From Membranipora membranacea (taxonomy: Eukaryota; Bryozoa; Gymnolaemata; Cheilostomatida; Membraniporidae), in NCBI GenBank assembly GCA_914767715.1, contig OU612071.1, positions 18,408,948-18,472,947 on the forward strand: a stretch of 64,000 nucleotides of DNA, given 5' to 3'. Position 1 is the first letter of the stretch, and each line of letters opens with the position of its first letter. Shown here piece by piece: positions 60,076 to 64,000 of the stretch. A model generated the notes under the pieces. It was not told where the DNA came from and did no database searches. It saw only the letters and a list, made by a program, of their open reading frames with translations. The translations under genes and the position numbers were made by a program.

Positions 60076-60118
60076 TCAGCCTTACCTTACCTTACCTTAC
60101 CTTACCTTACCTTACCTT
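60076..60118. repeat. TTACC microsatellite
   Basis: About seven uninterrupted CTTAC units. A G homopolymer follows at about 60183-60196. Confidence 0.9.
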
Positions 60119-60616
60119 CAACTTAATCCAAACCGTCCACATCACAGGCACTTTTGGATAAATATACCATCATTATCCGTGTGGGGGGGGGGGGGGTTTA
60201 GACTAGAGAGTATTTCATAGCTGAGGAGGTAGGGAATTGTATTGTTTCCCTATTAGTCTAATTCAATTAAGTTAAAGAAAAAGAAAACAATATGTAAACA
60301 GTCAAGCAATCAGTATGGCCTGATGCACCACTCAAGTGATCATTGTTATGAAAAGAAAATGCCTGTCCAGTGTTAAAGAAAGGATTTGATTAGAGATAGA
60401 CCACAAAAGTTGACCAAAGTGAACCGCATACGTTGTCGTCGATGTTAGTAGTGTGTGTTTAACATGATACAGTTAGTCGGGTGGAAAGTACACTTTGACC
60501 TCTGACCTCATTCTATTGAAATAACTGTGAGTCCAGGCATCACAGCTATGCTGCCAACTAATTGTTTTACCTCTGGTATCATGTAATGCTGAATTGAAGC
60601 GTACCTAGGTGTTTAG

Positions 60617-60970
60617 TTAAATGTCAAATAATCCGCCTTCCACCTTTCTGAGGAAGGTTACATCAAAAGCATCTCTCCTATCAGACAAAAGAAGAATGGC
60701 ATGATTAGTCATACAGTCAGTGATGTTATCAGTTTTATTCAAATGGTATATCCATTTAACAGCATTCCTCTGGACTTTTTCAAGGCTAGTTTTCAGGCCG
60801 ATATTATGGGGCGACCACACCTGACATGCATATTCTAGAATAGGCATAACCATAGTTTTGTATGCAACCAGTTTTGTCTTAGTTGGGGCTTCTTTTAGCC
60901 CTCTTTTAATCAGACCTAGGGAATGATTTGCCTTTTTTACTACGTGTGTATTCCATAGCCTACCTGTTTT
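60617..60970 (-). pseudogene. Non-LTR reverse transcriptase, 3' remnant
   Basis: Open minus frame from about 60970 to the stop at 60617 reads KKANHSLGLIKRGLKEAPTK, then YKTMVMPILEYACQVWSPHN and LEKVQRNAVKWIYHLNK. This is the C-terminal, post-catalytic part of a CR1/jockey-type RT. The catalytic half is absent, so it is a 5'-truncated insertion or a relic. Confidence 0.8.
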
Positions 60971-61828
60971 TTTGATTACTTAATCTCTTAATTCTGTCAG
61001 TGCAAATGGACACACATTCTTCTTGAGCTGTCCTGTACAAGGAGTGTCTCAGTAGAGTGATGTGGCTCTCTCTCTCTTCTCTCTCTCTTTCCACCTCATC
61101 TGTCTTTGAGTTAGGGTGAATGGAAAAATTTACCTTTTTTTTTTACTTATTTAGATCAGTTAACTTTGGAATGAAGAAGGACTCTGCAGTTTCACCCCAA
61201 CATTTCACTTACTTATTGGATGATAAAACACAAGCTGTTTTGAAATGGCCTGCCTTTGACCTTGACAAGGAATTGATTTTCCTTTTCAGTATACTCTATC
61301 ATCATAACAATAGAAGACAACTCCTAAAATTACGCAAATTCTAAATTGATATAATTACACAAATTATTACGCCGTAATACGGCAATTACGCAAATTCACA
61401 AACCCCTACCTCTTAGTCTTGGAGAATTGAAATTCAGAAGATATTGTTGTTATTCCATTGAAAAAATAGGAAAAGCATGGACACTCATGAGGAAACAACT
61501 GAGATAGAGATTTTGCATTAGCGAGAATATAGGTCTTGCCGTAGAATAGAGCCAAATGTGCGCTCTCCCCATCAAAAAACTGTTCATGTGTAAATTTTAG
61601 GCTATGACCTTTGGCTGACCTGGCTAAAATCCAGATGAACACACAACAGATCAATCTTGTGGGTAGGTAGTAATAATTTCAGGAAGTATGTTCAAACTAA
61701 AAGATTTTTGTTCTAAAATCTCCGGTAAAGAAGACTTGAATAAAACGTCCCCTGTAACGGTCCTTGACAACTCCAAATAAAGAGAAGAAAAATGTATCAG
61801 AATGGACATTCAGTGCAGTTTAGCCCAC

Positions 61829-61906
61829 CCCAACGCTGATGATGGAGCGTTGGGCCTACTCCAACACCAAAAACTCTTACCCCAACGTCGCTGGGGACCG
61901 TTGGGG
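61829..61906. repeat. Two adjacent CCCAACG hairpins
   Basis: CCCAACGCT (61829-61837) pairs with AGCGTTGGG (61846-61854); CCCCAACG (61880-61887) pairs with CGTTGGGG (61899-61906). CCAAC is frequent between them. Confidence 0.55.
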
Positions 61907-62071
61907 CTCCCCAACACCACTGAGCCAAACGAACCTTGCTTCTTTCAGTATACTGTGGTAATTTTGCCAAGCTCTCTCTCTCAGTCTGACTGTCTGTTCC
62001 TGTGTTGTCTGCTCAATTCATATTTATTTCTCTTTGCACTCATCACCACAGCTTCATTGTTCACTCGCCTT

Positions 62072-62210
62072 CATATTATAATCACTTCTCAAAACTTTCT
62101 AAACAATACCCACCACCAGCATCATGTCATAACCAAAACCATGTCATCCCAGCGCCATCATATTATGCTATAATCACTTCTCAAAACCTTCTAAACAATA
62201 CCCACCACCA
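62072..62210 (+). repeat. Short direct duplication
   Basis: TATAATCACTTCTCAAAAC, continuing to ACCCACCACCAG, occurs twice about 92 bases apart with one mismatch. Confidence 0.8.
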
Positions 62211-63718
62211 GAGAAAGCGCCCTCATTTCATGAGACAATATATCACAGATCAGATTGTTTCGTTTCAAACCAAAAACAAGAGAGCAAAAATCCTGGGATA
62301 GTCAACTATAAATATCATAATATTACAAAGTAAAATTAATTCTCAAAAATGTGTCTGAATTAAAATCAGATCTGTGTTTAAATGCTCTTCATCCATGTTT
62401 CTGCCTTTCGAGCGTTGTGAGCACTTGTCTTTTTTTCATTCGAATTTTCCTCCTTTTATACCCTCTGGTGTTGCTTGCTGGAATCTTTCATCATTTTAAA
62501 GACTCTTATCCTTCATCATTTTGCAGTTTTATGGCGGGTCTGATGGTCTACCTGTAATTGAAATGTTTTGCTCTCAGCCTTTCTTACATGGTTAGTTACA
62601 CGATAGCACCTTATGTGGAAAATAATTGCACAATTACCAGTTATTTTGTCGCTTTATCTATTTCAAAAAGGGGGGTGATTGCTCTTCCTATAATTAAAGT
62701 ATTTCAATATCTAAGTTTCACATGATTCAATTACGAATTTCTATTGGTTTTAAGTGTAATATTAATTTTAAAGTATCAATCCTCCGGAAATGACATGTTT
62801 AGCAGATGATGCCATTGTTTTAATATGTATGTATATTTTCCCAGCAATTTACAAAGTAGATATTACCGGCCGTTAAGGTTTCACTGACAGAGACCACAGT
62901 CTCCAGATGAGCGGCTGGAGAAGAGGCTTGGGTCCGGCCCAAAGATCCTTCCTCCTATTTGCTTACTTCATTTGCGTATACTGAGATCGTAGTCAAACGA
63001 TGTGAACTTCCCTTGGTTATGGCACTGAATAAATGGTGGTTTCCTGTGACAAGAACACATTGTTTTTTTAAGTAAATTTTTGTAAGCATAAAAAATAACT
63101 AATGTACAGTTGAAGTGTCTGGCCAGGAGTGGCTACTATAAAAGCGCTGAGGGCCCAAGGCAAGTCAGCTTTTTGGAACCGAAACTTAAAGCCAACACAT
63201 CTATTGGATAAAAGACTGCTGAATTTTTGTATCAAAGACATACATGACAAGTTGGCAGACCCAGAACCCAGGTCTCCGCGGGCGATCTCCCCATCCCGAG
63301 TACCACCCTGTGTCCCGCAGTGTGGGTGCAATTTGGCCCTTGTTTGTCATAATTTTAGGTAAAACTTGAGCATTGTTATTAAGGATGATGTCATTTTACT
63401 TGATTTTACAAATGATATAGTTGTACAAGCAGTAGTGGTAAAGCAAATACATAGGTTTGTGTACTGTGGAGGTATGAAAACATGGTTTCCCTTGCAAAAA
63501 TATGCTTCAAAAATTTTCTCGATCAAAGAAGCTGAGAATTGGGAGGAAAAAGGTAAAACATTCCCTTAAGATTGTGTATGTGGTCCGGGAAATATCTAAA
63601 GGGTGGAACACCTGGCCGTTACCTGGCTAGGGTTTGGTTTTCAGGCTAACAGTAAGGATAACTCCTGGATAGATAACTTCTTCAGACTAGCAACTGTCAG
63701 GGCTTCAGCCTAGAGAGG

Positions 63719-64000
63719 GTCGTGCTGGTGGTCAAGCCAACCTAGCAGAGCTGTGATACTGAGAGTCGTGCTGGTGGCAAAGGCAACCTAGCAGAGCTGT
63801 GATACTGAGAGTCGTGCTGGTGGCAAAGGCAACCTAGCAGAGCTGTTATACTGAGTGTCGTACTGGTGGCCAAGCCAACCTAGCAGAGCTGTTATACTGA
63901 GTGTCGTACTGGTGGCCAAGCCAACCTAGCAGAGCTGTTATACTGAGTGTCGTACTGGTGGCCAAGCCAACCTAGCAGAGCTGTTATACTGAGTGTCGTA
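63719..64000 (+). repeat. 46-bp minisatellite, runs off the window
   Basis: Units start at 63719, 63765, 63811, 63857, 63903, 63949 and 63995 (GTCGT(G/A)CTGGTGG, then CAACCTAGCAGAGCTGT). The first three units carry variants; the later ones are nearly identical, so the array is being homogenised towards the right. Confidence 0.95.

Larger units (their letters stand above)
60971..63718. other. Intergenic, no recognised gene
   Basis: Small features only: CT-rich run near 61065-61090, two GC-rich hairpins at 61829-61906, a duplicated segment at 62072-62210. Frames at 61120, 61802, 62351 and 63129 carry no recognisable motif. Confidence 0.4.

Noticed and set aside
63719-64000. CRISPR array
   Set aside because: Units are contiguous 46-bp repeats without unique spacers, in eukaryotic DNA.

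Overview
The window is AT-rich metazoan nuclear DNA, probably from a marine invertebrate; the species cannot be named from the sequence. The signs are small exons with GT-AG introns, non-LTR retrotransposon reverse transcriptases, a pogo/Tigger transposon, hAT-type elements with 8-bp target duplications, several foldback MITEs and tRNA-derived SINE heads. There is no bacterial operon structure and no rRNA gene. Most long reading frames are transposon genes or chance frames in repeats.

Region 1 (1 to about 40.5 kb) is built from large, nearly identical duplications. A roughly 4.5-6 kb unit occurs five times. Each unit carries a TATA-driven two-coding-exon gene for a 71-residue secreted peptide with eight cysteines (genes at 2139, 7796 minus, 20522, 31038, 38177 minus), then on the opposite strand a small CARD-like frame. 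In three units (type beta) a glutathione S-transferase (GST) C-terminal fragment follows; in two (type alpha) an unrelated segment takes its place. Block A (1 to about 9.4 kb) is alpha facing beta. Block B (about 29.2 to 40.5 kb) is beta facing alpha, so it is the reverse complement of block A. A lone beta unit lies at 18.6-24.97 kb. Its left flank, with exons of a cysteine-rich, Thr-linked extracellular protein, is shared with block B, giving a direct duplication of about 7.8 kb with a 10.67-kb offset. A CR1/L2-like reverse transcriptase (15.5-16.7 kb) and a second reverse transcriptase fragment (26.6-27.65 kb) lie between the units. The second one ends exactly at the duplication junction.

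Region 2 (40.5-49.5 kb) has no convincing host gene. It holds a TA-flanked MITE, a 954-bp hAT element with perfect 8-bp target duplications, a degenerate tandem array, GC-rich foldback elements, an inverted repeat pair and copies of repeat families from region 1.

Region 3 (49.5-60 kb) is framed by a diverged inverted repeat with arms of about 1.1 kb. Inside is a 3.0-kb pogo/Tigger-like element with TIRs, TA target site and a transposase broken by one frameshift. Region 4 (60-64 kb) holds a reverse transcriptase remnant, a TTACC microsatellite, short duplications and a 46-bp minisatellite that runs off the window.

The most notable content is the palindromic amplification of the cysteine-rich peptide gene. 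Four of the five copies encode the same protein and all keep the same promoter. A defence or signalling role is inference only.
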